From Styela clava (taxonomy: Eukaryota; Chordata; Ascidiacea; Stolidobranchia; Styelidae): a DNA stretch of 64,000 nucleotides. Position 1 is the first letter of the stretch; every line of letters begins with the position of its first letter. Below, piece after piece: positions 41,840 through 52,549 of this stretch. The notes below the pieces were generated by a model. It had not been told where the DNA came from. It saw nothing but the letters and a program-made list of their open reading frames with translations, and ran no database searches. The DNA is taken from positions 5,385,001-5,449,000 of the forward strand of contig NC_135258.1 of assembly GCF_964204865.1 (NCBI RefSeq), written 5' to 3'. The translations under genes and the position numbers were made by a program.

Positions 41840-44247
41840 AAAATGGACAGTTGACCGCCATGTCGTGCTCAGCGTCAGGAATACGTTGCCATCGAACCTC
41901 TGAACATCCTACGCTTAGAATCTCATGGGCATTATTATCACCATGCCCAACATGAACTGGTAACCGGACGAGCTAAGCGTTAGTTATTCCTATACCGGGG
42001 CCGTGGTTTGCCATATGATTAAGCCATCTTATCAACTTTCCTTTTCTCTCCGAACAGCCATAAGTTAGTGAGTCTACATAACTGGCATTTTTTGAATAAA
42101 CTATTGGAATAAAAATTTCTTTGTTTAATAAAGGGCATGCTCACAGTAAACGAATGAGAGTTTGTGTCTGAAAACTTTTCTTAAAAATATTTTTTAAAAT
42201 ATGAATTTCATATAATTTGCCGTTTTTCCCCTCAAAGTATGATCCTTATCAATCTGGTTGTGTCTCTGCTGTTATTCACTTGCTGATAAAACATTTTGTT
42301 GGACTATTTGTATTAAAATTGGGTCACAAGAAGGGTTTCGTATAAAGGAGGACTGACAATACTGATAGCCAATAAGTACACCGCAAATTTGTTATATATT
42401 GAATATCTGAGGTCAGACAGACAGTCTATATACATATTTCATGAAAAATCGATGATTTTTGTGAAAACTTCGCTACATTTTAGAAAGTTACACATCTCCC
42501 ATCCCCACCACCTGACGCCATTGATCGTCCATGAAGTTTTCCCTTTTGTGTGTTGTCATTTTTCATAGCCTAGTTCAAAATAAATTTTCTATCTTATAGT
42601 TATTGCGTTTTTAGTTTTTTTTCGAAATCACCCTATTTGGCTGATTTTCTAGTTCGGAAATAAATTTAATGTTGAAGAGAGTGTGCTGGTTTTATGTGAA
42701 CCACCCTACGACAGCGAGGAGTCCAGCAATCCTCTTGCACATGACTATTCTCACATGGGAATTAAGCCTGCGAACCAACGCAGGGTATAGCATGATGTGC
42801 GACATTGCCGAGTGTTGACATGATTTTCACTTGTCCTGGTGTACTTTTATATTTGGTGATGCTAAGGCATGGGCACAATGGCATGTTCACCCCATGGTTG
42901 TGAATTTGAAAAAAAAATGCAAACAAATTTTCTACTAGAAAACTACATTTCTCAAATTCTTTATAGCCACAGTTTACCTCTGTCAATAAAATAGTTTTTG
43001 TTCTATAGGGTGTCCACAAACATGAAGTCTTCAAATTGCGAAGGGAATTTATCGATACCATATATTGTTTTGGCCCTTGAATGAAGTAAAAATACATGAA
43101 CTATTACTGATTAAAAAAACAAACCTGGGCAAGGTTTATTGAGAACTGACTTCATAGCTAAGTTGTAAATAGTATGGACACCTTGTATATCTGGATACCA
43201 TGAGGCAATAGAATTACCAGACTTCTCTGCGCCACAGGGTGGTTCATGTAACATACTGATTACGACTTCTTTCAATTCCATATCTGACGCGGCGGTGTGG
43301 CTCATCGTGCTAAGCTTTAGGAATACGCTTCCACCCCACCTCTGATTACTCTGCGTGAGTTTGAATCCCATGCAGGGATGGTTATGTGCGAGAGGATTGC
43401 TGGACTCCTCACCGCCGATTGCGTGGTTAATGTAACCGATGGTCGGTTACGGCTTCCTCCACCATCAAGTCCATGCTTCCAAAAACAAATAACTAACTAA
43501 TCCCATACCCGACTTGGAACGGTAACCGGACGAGAGGCCATGGTTCACCATATGGTTAAGCCGTCTTATCGGCTTTCCTCTTCCCCAGGACACATATGTA
43601 AATCCTATTCCTGGTTTACCTCCCTCATGAAAATTATTACTGTTTAATCCGAATACCCTGTAGGAGAGAATTGCTGGGATCCTTAGTGTCACATTGTGGT
43701 TTATGTAACATCTTATGGCTTCTTCAAACTCCATATCCACATTTGTTACTTCAACTCAGCTGCAAGCTGTCGCTGACTAGATGACTCTGTGAGTCTTTTC
43801 GCGTCAACTGCAACAAGCCGATATCTGTTTGTCATTTTGTTACAATATATTATTTATTCATTTTTCATATCGCGCATTGTTTTTGCATGACGAAAAAATA
43901 AATATCTGAATCTATCCCTGGTTACCTTATTAAATACTCATTTGCTTATATTGAACTATGTTGTGCCAGATTGTCTGAGTTATTTTAGCTCAGTGGTTCT
44001 CAAGAGGCCCCTGATTTTTCTATTGTCTCTACAAGACCACTCCCCTTTCTTCTTAGTTTCATTGCTTGATAAGGTTATTTCGTGGGGTGTTTTTTGACTG
44101 TTTGAGCATAATGAAATTGGGAATTGACCACAGAAATGATAAACGGGGGCCATGAGTGCCAAAAGCCTTCAGAAGAGGGCCACAAGCCATAAAAGGTTGA
44201 GAACCACTGTCAACTTATTATCTTTGTTTTTTTTATAACTTTAGAAT
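41840..44247. other. Intergenic spacer of array unit 5
   Basis: Degenerate SINE behind the stop codon (41841-42055), inverse SINE head (42671-42815), TA-type MITE (43004-43189), SINE (43285-43600), and a hAT-type element with a shortened left end (43990-44211). No gene. Confidence 0.7.
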
Positions 44248-46287
44248 ATGGAAACTGTGCTTAAAGATTTAACTTATGTTGAAATTTGTCTTGATGAAGA
44301 CATAATATATGAAGCAAGCCTTTTATCTGAGGAGATAAATAGAGAGAAAATTACAAGTATTTCTGGAAACACTGCAGTCGAAGATATTTGCAATGCTGAT
44401 AATAGTGATAAATATGTGCCATGTGAAGACACAGGGGAATTTCCGAGCCATAACCAAGATACTGCTAAAACTGATATAAACAGCACTGTTATCTTTGAAG
44501 AAGACAATAATGAATTTGATTCTGAAGAATCCTCCGTCATAGCAATGCAGGAGCAGAATGAACCCACTGCTGTTTTTGTAACTGATCTCAACTCAGGGTT
44601 CTTATCAAAAGATAAATTATCTGTTTATCTTCAACAGGGATCTATTGATAACGCCCATCAAAGTGATAATCGCTTAATTACTGATGAAGAGCAAAATAAT
44701 AAGTTAATCGGAGGTAATGGACAGAAATTGTCCAACTTTATTGATAACGCTCATGTAACTGATAACAGGCAGAAATCATCTGATTGTATTGAAGACAATC
44801 TTCTGAGTGATAAGGTATTAACTACTGATAAAGGAGGAATATTGCAAAGTAATCATGATCTTATTATTGATAAGGATTCCTATACTAATGAGAATTATTT
44901 TAAGATAGCTCGCAGTCTCTTGAATGATATTATTGATTATATTATCGAAAAAGAAATTTCTGATAAAACTGAAATTTGTAACATATGTGGGAGAGGATTT
45001 GACTCATCAGCTAAGTTGGAAAGGCATTTGGAGTTTCACATAAGAGGTCGAAAAATACATTATTGCTCTGTGTGTGGCAAGGATTACGATCAAAAATCAC
45101 ATCTGGAGTATCATATGGTACGACACACCGGTGTAAAGCCTCATACATGTGAAATATGCGGGCAGAGTTTCACCCAAAAACCATGGTATAACATACACGT
45201 AAAATCACATACATCAAAACCAAATGTTCCTTGTGAAATATGCGGAAGAAAGTTTTGGGCAAAACACATCTTGAATAAACATAAGAGGAAACATCATAGT
45301 GGGTTGCCTTTTGTCTGTAATATTTGCGGAAGCTCTTTCAGTGGAAAACAAGGTTTGGTACAGCATGTGAACGTACATCCGCCACATATATGCGAAACAT
45401 GTGGCAAAGAGTTTAATAATTATAAAAGTCTACGCTTGCATTTTCCCTCTCATAAACCAAGCTGGCCTGAGCATGTCTTTGCAGACGGTGTAAAAGGTTT
45501 TCGTTGCGAAGTTTGTAAAAGAACATTTCATCGAAGACAAGATCTGACTTTCCATTCGCAAGCTCATGCTTCTAAAGTTCATAAATGTCAAGTTTGTGGT
45601 GCTGGATTCGTGCGGGATAGCTTTTTAAAGAAGCATATGATTGCACACTCAGAAAGACCGTATAAATGTGAATTATGCGTAAAAAGTTTTCATCATAAAA
45701 AGTCTTTAGAAAATCATCAAATATATCATACAGGAATAAAACACTTCGGTTGTCATATTTGTGGTAGAAGGTTCTATTGGAAACATCGCTTGGCTATACA
45801 TCTAAAACGCCATAAAAATGTAAAGACTGAAAATGCTGTACCTGGTAACGATTCTGAATTCGCTCAGCAGACTTCTACATTACAATGCGAAAAAATGGAT
45901 ATGGATGAAGCATCTGGAATTGGTACTGTAGAACCCAATAATGGAAGTGTAATGTCGGGAAATTGTATTTCCATAGGACAAAAAGGGAACTCACAAACAT
46001 CAACATTCGCGATAGGCGAAGCTGAGGAATTCAATCTTGGTTCTGTGAAATTTACCGGGCATAAAATAGTATTCTCTCCTGAAGTGAATTCATTGTCTCT
46101 CCCTACTGAACAAACTCGAGCTATAGCAATTTTGGATGCTGAATCGATAGTGAAATTCGCTATGCATAACATGTCGAAAAAAACTAAAGAATCAGTTAAG
46201 GTACCAAAGATGGCGAACATAATGACGATAAAAGAGGGGGATTCTGATCCCTATAAGATCAGGACTATGGGTGATGAGCAATCATAA
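44248..46287 (+). CDS. C2H2 zinc-finger protein, array copy 5 (10 fingers)
   Basis: 679 residues, one exon, acceptor tttttataactttag three bases before the ATG. It differs from copy 4 at about 16 residues. Finger 2 has Gln282 and His285, like copies 1 and 2, not Arg/Asn as in copies 3 and 4. The final residues are MGDEQS instead of MGDEHS. All ten fingers are intact. Its 3' flank beyond about 46450 resembles that of copy 1 rather than copies 2-4 (shared GAGACTTCAGCATTT), so it is the outer right end of the array. Confidence 0.9.
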   Translation: METVLKDLTYVEICLDEDIIYEASLLSEEINREKITSISGNTAVEDICNADNSDKYVPCEDTGEFPSHNQDTAKTDINSTVIFEEDNNEFDSEESSVIAMQEQNEPTAVFVTDLNSGFLSKDKLSVYLQQGSIDNAHQSDNRLITDEEQNNKLIGGNGQKLSNFIDNAHVTDNRQKSSDCIEDNLLSDKVLTTDKGGILQSNHDLIIDKDSYTNENYFKIARSLLNDIIDYIIEKEISDKTEICNICGRGFDSSAKLERHLEFHIRGRKIHYCSVCGKDYDQKSHLEYHMVRHTGVKPHTCEICGQSFTQKPWYNIHVKSHTSKPNVPCEICGRKFWAKHILNKHKRKHHSGLPFVCNICGSSFSGKQGLVQHVNVHPPHICETCGKEFNNYKSLRLHFPSHKPSWPEHVFADGVKGFRCEVCKRTFHRRQDLTFHSQAHASKVHKCQVCGAGFVRDSFLKKHMIAHSERPYKCELCVKSFHHKKSLENHQIYHTGIKHFGCHICGRRFYWKHRLAIHLKRHKNVKTENAVPGNDSEFAQQTSTLQCEKMDMDEASGIGTVEPNNGSVMSGNCISIGQKGNSQTSTFAIGEAEEFNLGSVKFTGHKIVFSPEVNSLSLPTEQTRAIAILDAESIVKFAMHNMSKKTKESVKVPKMANIMTIKEGDSDPYKIRTMGDEQS

Positions 46288-46624
46288 AAAATGGACAGTT
46301 GACCGTCGTGTCATGCTGAGCATTAGGAATACGTTGCTATCGTACCCCTAAATACCCCACGCTGCTTAGAATCTCATGGAGCATAATTATTCCCATACCG
46401 GACATGGACTGGCAACCAGACATGCCGCCGTGTCGCCATATGATTAAGCCATCTTATCGACTTCCCTTCCTATATTTGATGAGAATTAAATAAAGCTACA
46501 TGCACTCAGAAATAAAAGAGGCAAAATTAGAGAGAACCACTGAAATGCAAACTGCTACTACATCCACAAGTAATTTTTGATTGCTGAGAGACTTCAGCAT
46601 TTTAAGTCAATACTATCAGGATAA

Positions 46625-46926
46625 CAGCGGTTTCCAACCGGTGGCCTGCTCAAAAGGGCCACAGAGCAGTTGGAGGGGGGCCATGATGCTAGACGAAAAA
46701 CTGATTTCACCTTTACATTACAATAAACTCCCATTTTTTCCTAGCTTTATAAGGCTATTTCACAGAGTGTTTCTACTTTGTTAAGCAAGAATTGTTTGAA
46801 CATGATTGGATTTGGAATACAACAATCGAAATAACACTATAAATTTCAATGGAATGATGAACAGAAGCCATGAGTGGTGAAAGCCTTCAGAAGGAGGCCA
46901 CGATCCCAAAAGGTTGAGAACCACTG
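46625..46926. mobile_element. hAT-type MITE downstream of the array
   Basis: CAGCGGTTTCCAACCGGTGG ... AAAGGTTGAGAACCACTG, with GGGGCCATGATGCTAGACG inside as in the element before gene 1. It has inverted ends and no coding capacity. Confidence 0.75.
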
Positions 46927-46953
46927 AGCTATAAGGTAGTGAGGGCACAAAAC

Positions 46954-47131
46954 CAGTGGTGGGATTCAGCCGGTTCTAAAGAACCATCTCATAGAATATT
47001 GAGAAATCAGCGAACTGGTTGGCATTAAGCGGTTTATTTGTTGAAAAAATATGACTTTTTGTAACAGAACCGGATGAAATATATGACTTTTGTGATGGAA
47101 CCAGCTGACAAAAATTTGAATTCCACCACTG
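46954..47131. mobile_element. hAT MITE, 178 bp, second copy
   Basis: CAGTGGTGGGATTCAGCCGG ... AATTCCACCACTG, flanked by CACAAAAC / CACATAAC (7 of 8). It is the same length and internal order as 21627-21804. Confidence 0.85.
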
Positions 47132-47518
47132 CACATAACTAACGTGTTTGTAAGAAACTATTTCTTTTTTTGAAGTGTACACTGAAAATGACTGAAAAGC
47201 ATGTATCCTACTATGTTTTTCACTTATGTTCACATACTAACCCAATAAATAGAAAGTATGTCATTTCACTGATAGGGATTGTGATGAAAGTTCTCCATTA
47301 TTCGCTCTTGTGTATTGTCATTTTTTTGTAAAATTGCTGAGTTGTAAAAAAATCATTATCTCTTTTATATTTTGGACAACCAACCTATTCACGCTATATT
47401 GTTAAATTTTAATTTGGAAATAAATTTTATGTTGAAAAGGGGATTTCTATTTGATCTCGTAATAGCTTGTTGCTCATACAGCATCTGCTAACCGTCTATG
47501 CCAGTGGTTCCGGAATAG

Positions 47519-47835
47519 CGGACGCGGCGGTGTGGCTCATCGCGATAAGCAATAGGAATACGCTCGCCACCGCACCTCTAATTACTTCGAATCCCATGCG
47601 GGATGGTTATGTGCGAGAGGATTGCTGGACTCCTCGCCGCCATAGGGTGGTTCACGTAACCGCTGGTCGGTTACAGCTTCTTCCACCGTCAAGTCCATGC
47701 TTCCGAAAAACAAGTAACTAACTAATCCAATACCCGACATGGATTGGTAATCGGTCGAGAGGCCGTGGTTCACCATATGGATACGCCGTCTTATCGGCTT
47801 TCCACTCCCCTGTGATGAATATGTAAATCCTATCT
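47519..47835 (+). repeat. tRNA-derived SINE, well preserved
   Basis: It reads GGACGCGGCGGTGTGGCTCA, GATAAGCAATAGG, CGCTCGCCACCGCACCTC, TTCGAATCCCATGCGGGATGG and GCGAGAGGATTGCTGGACTC, then the body to CGCCGTCTTATCGGCTTTCC. Box A-like and box B (TTCGAATCCC) are both present. Confidence 0.78.
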
Positions 47836-48657
47836 TACCGTGAACCAATTACGACCTGCCAAACTTGGCTGAAATAATTGAAAAATCATGTTTTTTTTAA
47901 TTTTCTGTGTTTTTAAGACCTCTGATTGTTACTTCATTATCACCATTTGGATGTATGTATACTCGTAACAATCCAATTATACAATCTTAATTATACATAC
48001 CGATATTGGCCCCCCACGTCTAATTTGGTCCCCAGTCAATCAACTTTTGTTATAAGCATTCAGTTCCCTTGGCTAAAAAGATGCGTGGTTGGTGTGTCAT
48101 GCGTCAGGAACAACTCTGTCTTTCAGATTTGAATCCTGCCGGGGAAATTTATGTGTGACAGAGTTGCTGGACACTTACGCAACTTATGGGAATGACTGAA
48201 CACGTCCATAACTCTATATCCGACATGAACTTGAAACCAGACGAGAGTATGTGGTACACCATATTATTATGTCATCTAAATATCTACAAAAATCCCTTAT
48301 TATCATTTCCTAAATTATAATAGGCTTATAGTTTGAAATTTACAATTAACGCTTTTTCCAATGTGTCAGCAATTATTGGTTAATAAGGCACATTAAGGTC
48401 AGTTTTGCTATGAATCCGATCAGAATGTTGGTTTTCAACTGGGCATCCTCTGGTTCCGCAAGCTTCCATTCAAATCAGAGAATCTGTATTATTATATGTA
48501 AATTGTTTAAATATACCCAAATACCAATTCGATTTGTAACTTGTTGAACGTGCTACACTTTGAAAAATTTTAATTTATAGTTGATGAAATTCAGACAATA
48601 AGACTATTATTACACACGGATTCTCTGAACTCTTGGAAAATTTTATTGGGGTTTGAC

Positions 48658-48847
48658 CAGGGGTGGGCAACATGCGGCCCGCGACGAGATTTTGACCGGC
48701 CCGCTTACATTATGATAAATTTAAACTTTACTTCAAACGCGATTTATAATTTTCTTTCTTGCATTAGCGAATAAATATGTGATTTAGATATTGAATACTA
48801 TTCATGGTATAATCCCGCCCGCTGAGAACTTCATTTTCCCACCCCTG
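48658..48847. mobile_element. hAT MITE, 190 bp, perfect target duplication
   Basis: Ends CAGGGGTGGGCAAC and TTTTCCCACCCCTG, flanked on both sides by GGTTTGAC. CGGCCCGC motifs near both ends resemble the element at 8465-8936. Confidence 0.9.
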
Positions 48848-48849
48848 GG

Positions 48850-49105
48850 TTTGACTTTGCCTAAAAGGATGAAAACCACTGGATTATGGCTCCTAACCCA
48901 CAAATTAAGGGCAATGAAATTTCATATGCACTCGTTAAATTCTGAGCCGTTAAAAAAGCACATTCAAGCAAGGCTTGAAAATCCTGTTCCAGATGCATGT
49001 GGACTTGAAAATGTATTGCATCGGAAAGTATCTTGGGGCAGTATATATAGCACATCGCAAATCGATTATAATGTGACTCGTGCAACACCTGAAGAGGCAA
49101 ATTAA
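48850..49105 (+). pseudogene. Isolated open frame, possible relic
   Basis: About 85 codons stay open after the MITE (LRAMKFHMHSLNSEPLKKH..., ending TRATPEEAN and a stop). Composition is protein-like, but no start of its own, no splice context and no family could be recognised. It may be a decayed transposase or gene fragment, or chance. Confidence 0.2.
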
Positions 49106-49591
49106 AAATGTCTTCCCCCGCTATGGACTTGTAATTTTGCACAGATATATAAGTATTGGGTTTTGAACTACTATTGCAATCTTGCCGGTTCAAATTTTTT
49201 TATCCTTGGAGGAATCTAATGACTTTTGACCTGCGTGCTGGCCCCAATGATGCACAAATTACAAGGTTGGCTTTCTTTCATTATTTATTTTAAAAAACAA
49301 TATAGATGACAAAATACTATAATTCAAAAACGGTAGTATACAGTACATAGGTATTTGTCTGTCAGTTAGATACACGCGATATCTCACCTGCTCCAAGTTT
49401 TGCATGTGCATTCATCATATCTCGGATTGATTTTGGATGAATTATGCCATATAATTAGCGAGCTATCAATTAATTAGTGATGGGACAAATGTGTTGTTAG
49501 AACATAATGAAATTTTCAGAGTGTATCTAAAATGGTAATTTGATTTTGGCTTGAAGAAAAAAATAAATGAACTAGCAACATTAAATTATAA

Positions 49592-50377
49592 TCATGAGTC
49601 ATCGCTATGATGGACATTCCCTCTGTTTGGAAGAACACCAATTTCAGAATTGATGTCTTCATTCCGACTTAAAGCCATGAGAAGCCCAAAGTATGTTGTT
49701 TTTGAAGATTTAGAAAGTTCACTGTGAACATGTTGGGAGTCTGGACTTGGCGCACTTTTTGGTAGCTTTACTTTTAGCTTCTCAATCGCTTCATAAAAAG
49801 CTTGACTCTGTACACCTTCAGTGTTCCCCTGTGAAAAATTTCTCTTTTTCTGTTGCCAGGTATCAGATGTGGGAACAACAATGGATGAACCATTAATCAA
49901 ATGTTCATAAACTTCTTTACATAAAGTTAAATATTCCTCGTAATAAAACTGAATTTGAAATGCATATACAAAGTCTATAAAGGACATTAAACAGTCAAGA
50001 GCATCTTCCATTAGCACAATATGTGCAGTTCTCTGAACAATGTCCAATGGAAAATCATAACATAACAAACATAGTAGGGAATGATATTCTTTACCACTCA
50101 GCAGTTCGCCGTAGCCTGCAAGTTTATTAAAGCATCTCCAGAAACATGAGATTAAACTTTTTCTGTTTTTTGTTGTGGCAGAAACATATTCAAACTCTCT
50201 AAATAAAGTATTTGTTCCTTCATGTGCACTTTTAAAATAATCCGATAAAAATCGAGCGGGAACCATTTTTGGAGTTTCATCTTTTTGTTCTAGTAGTTGA
50301 TTAATTGCATCTTCCATGTATTTCACAATTTCATGACGCTCCAGATATTCACTCAAAGATTCTCTTGCTTGGGACAT
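49592..50377 (-). CDS. CSTPP1: CSTPP1 (C11orf49), centriolar-satellite regulator of tubulin polyglutamylase
   Basis: 261 residues, one exon. In vertebrates CSTPP1 associates with the TPGC tubulin polyglutamylase complex at centriolar satellites and affects microtubule glutamylation and cilia. Recognition rests on family blocks in the right order: YMEDAINQLLE (about 20-30), ARFLSDYFKSAHEGTNTLFREF (42-63, quoted with its key GTxxLFREF), GELLSGKEYHSLL, YDFPLDIVQRTA, VLMEDALDCLMSF, VYAFQIQFYYEE and YFGLLMALS. It lacks most of the Ser/Glu-rich tail of the human protein (about 330 residues). On the minus strand the acceptor tatatatttcag ends at 50400, so the exon starts at 50399 with a short leader before the ATG. 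Lack of introns and the close acceptor fit trans-splicing. Confidence 0.92.
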   Translation of the reverse strand: MSQARESLSEYLERHEIVKYMEDAINQLLEQKDETPKMVPARFLSDYFKSAHEGTNTLFREFEYVSATTKNRKSLISCFWRCFNKLAGYGELLSGKEYHSLLCLLCYDFPLDIVQRTAHIVLMEDALDCLMSFIDFVYAFQIQFYYEEYLTLCKEVYEHLINGSSIVVPTSDTWQQKKRNFSQGNTEGVQSQAFYEAIEKLKVKLPKSAPSPDSQHVHSELSKSSKTTYFGLLMALSRNEDINSEIGVLPNRGNVHHSDDS

Positions 50378-50481
50378 TTTGTAAAATAAATTAAATATTC
50401 TGAAATATATAAAATATTATTAGTTATAATCAGGGCTTTTTAGTCATACTATGAATCATAGTCTATGATACTTATTAATTT

Positions 50482-50700
50482 TCAACAACAAATACGAGGA
50501 ACTGCATCCATACATCTGAGGGTATTTACCGGTAATGATATATTGCAGCATGGTCGATGCATGTTTTGCTTGGTGAAAATTTTTTCTGTCAGTTTTGATC
50601 TGTATTGATTGAGTTCGGTTTCGGATGGCGTCATCTCAATCGGCCGTGAGCTCCGCTCGGCTTGTTCGAGTTCCGAATTATGTTCCGAATGCCGCAGCAT
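50482..50700 (-). CDS. Small open frame upstream of CSTPP1, 72 codons, uncertain
   Basis: The ATG at 50700 follows GTCAAAA. The peptide MLRHSEHNSELEQAERSSRP continues IEMTPSETELNQYRSKL and looks protein-like and charged in its first 45 residues. A possible donor CCG|GTAAAT lies near 50530. Splicing from there to the CSTPP1 acceptor would meet a stop two codons into that exon, so it cannot simply extend CSTPP1. It could be a first exon with an upstream frame, a small separate gene, or chance. Confidence 0.3.
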   Translation of the reverse strand: MLRHSEHNSELEQAERSSRPIEMTPSETELNQYRSKLTEKIFTKQNMHRPCCNISLPVNTLRCMDAVPRICC

Positions 50701-52381
50701 TTTTGACTTGAATGCGTTTGTCGACTACCGAAGTATCATTGTACACTCAATTTGTATTGTACTACTAAATTGTAGTTTTTGATATCGCAACTGCAAAATC
50801 ATTACCCGACAACATAACAGAAAAACATTATCCCTTGAAAAAATGGGCTATTTCACAAGTGGCCTGCCTGATTGCGGTGACGGTTTTATGGAAATTTCTG
50901 ATTTATACTCCCCCTCCTCTTTTTGGTAATTCTGACGGCGCCCTTGAACGTATTTCAACCTCTGTGTTATCGAACCTTCCTTTATGACATTTTGTGTCTG
51001 GTTCAAAATTCAAATTCTGCAATCTTTTCTAACCAGAACCTGAATCGCAACTAGATAATTACTAGTTTATTATTTCAGAATGTAGCGCTTTTTTCAAATA
51101 TCACATTAGTGGTGAGGGCTTTGTACCAAAGATCCGTATTTTGCAAGCCTTTGGATACAGAAATTATAAACGAAACCATACTGTGACCATCAACTGATTT
51201 TTAAAACATAGGCATTTATTCAAGATCTTGCATTGTTTTAATCACTGAGCTGAAGTTATAAACCTTTTATTACTTTCAAATATCTCGTGTATCATGCGCC
51301 AAAGCATTACATTTCCCAAGGTGAGTTAACCTCTTCTCCATTAATGCATATGCGTTTGCCGATAAAACAGCGTAACAAGGCTAAGACAATCGTTGTTTTG
51401 ACAAACGAAACAAGATGTACTGCAAATAGCGTTGCCAGTAATATAAGTGATACAGGCGCTCCCGTTTTCTTTCTAGAGTCCCTAAACTGCTAAAGGTTTA
51501 TGACTTCAAGCCGAACATGCTGATTTCAATAAACAAATGTGTCCAGGCAATGAATAAATAATGTAAACAATGAATAGCTTGACAGTGTGGCGTATCATGC
51601 TAAGCGTTAAAAATAGGCTCGCCATCGCACCTCTGATTACTCTGTGTGGGCTTGCAGGTTTGAATCCCTTGGGGGTATAATTAGGCTATGTGCAAGAGGA
51701 TTTCTCACCGTTTTAGGGTGGTTCAAGTAACTGCTGGCCAGCTACAGCTTACTCTACCGGTCCTAAGTTACTAAGCGTTACTCTAAGTCCATGCAACTGG
51801 AATGGTGGTAACAACACAATATGGACTGTTAACCGGATGAAGTGCCATGGTTTTTACAATATCACTAGGCCGTCTTATAGGCTTTCTTCTCTAATAATGT
51901 AAATCTTATCTAACGTGGTATGAACAGCAAGAATGTTAGAATTTATTATTCTAATCAAGTCCATTACACACCCAACTAAACTGAACAAAGGGGTACCGAC
52001 CATTAGGGATCAACCTATTACAGTATTAACAAGCCACTACATTCAGATATTGGTTTCCGATCCCAGCAATTTTTTCCCAAACGCTAATTACCGGTACTCT
52101 AGCATTATTGTTGAAATATTTAGCTATTCATCCTTGAATAAAGTTTGCCTGCGTTAGCCATAACAAAACTGCAGCAAGATTGGTGAGAAAACGCGTGGTC
52201 TTTCAAGAGCTAGTTGCATGCTTTCAAATTAACTGTTGGGTTAGTTAGTTTCAGTCAGTTATTAAACTCGTTAGTATAGTTTACGAACTGTGTTTGTTAC
52301 GATCTGAGAGTTGAAAAATCCAGATTTCTCGGTGGTTACAAGAAAACCGTTAGCTGCAACGCATGTCTGAGTGACGTTGCC
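50701..52381. other. Spacer with a SINE
   Basis: Apart from the SINE copy at 51588-51912 no coding segment or RNA gene was seen. Confidence 0.5.
51588..51912 (+). repeat. tRNA-derived SINE
   Basis: GACAGTGTGGCGTATCATGC, TAAGCGTTAAAAATAGGCTC, GTGTGGGCTTGCAGGTTTGAATCCC, then GTGGTTCAAGTAACTGCTGGCC and ATCACTAGGCCGTCTTATAGG. The head is better preserved than the body. Confidence 0.72.
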
Positions 52382-52549
52382 TTGGCGACATCTCTCATGC
52401 GTGATCGGCGCGTTTCGTCAAGAATATTTTCTTTGTTTTTTTATTTGTGTTTCTTAGGTTTGAATATAAATCAAACAATTCAATGTTCATACATACCGGT
52501 ACGGTACCCTATTCCGCTGTCTCATACTGCTGTACTGCCTTCCATTGGA

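Larger units (their letters stand above)
22420..47450 (+). repeat. Tandem array of five zinc-finger gene units
   Basis: Start-to-start distances of the five genes are 6081, 4337, 4450 and 4448 bp. Each unit carries, in order: a block starting TTAACATGATTTTCACTTG, a TA-type MITE, a SINE, a hAT-type CAGTGGTTCTCAACC element, the gene, a degenerate SINE right behind the stop codon, and a block with TTGCTGATAAAACATTTTG. The extra length between copies 1 and 2 is mostly a 1.48-kb foldback insertion. The opening block also precedes copy 1 (about 22428), and the closing motifs (AAATAAATTTTATGTTGAAAAG) end near 47440, which sets the outer limits. Confidence 0.85.
47451..49591. other. Spacer between the array and CSTPP1
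   Basis: It holds a full SINE (47519-47835), a degenerate SINE (about 48070-48280), a 190-bp hAT MITE (48658-48847), an open frame of doubtful value (48850-49105) and a repeat R fragment (49355-49500). No gene is supported. Confidence 0.55.
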
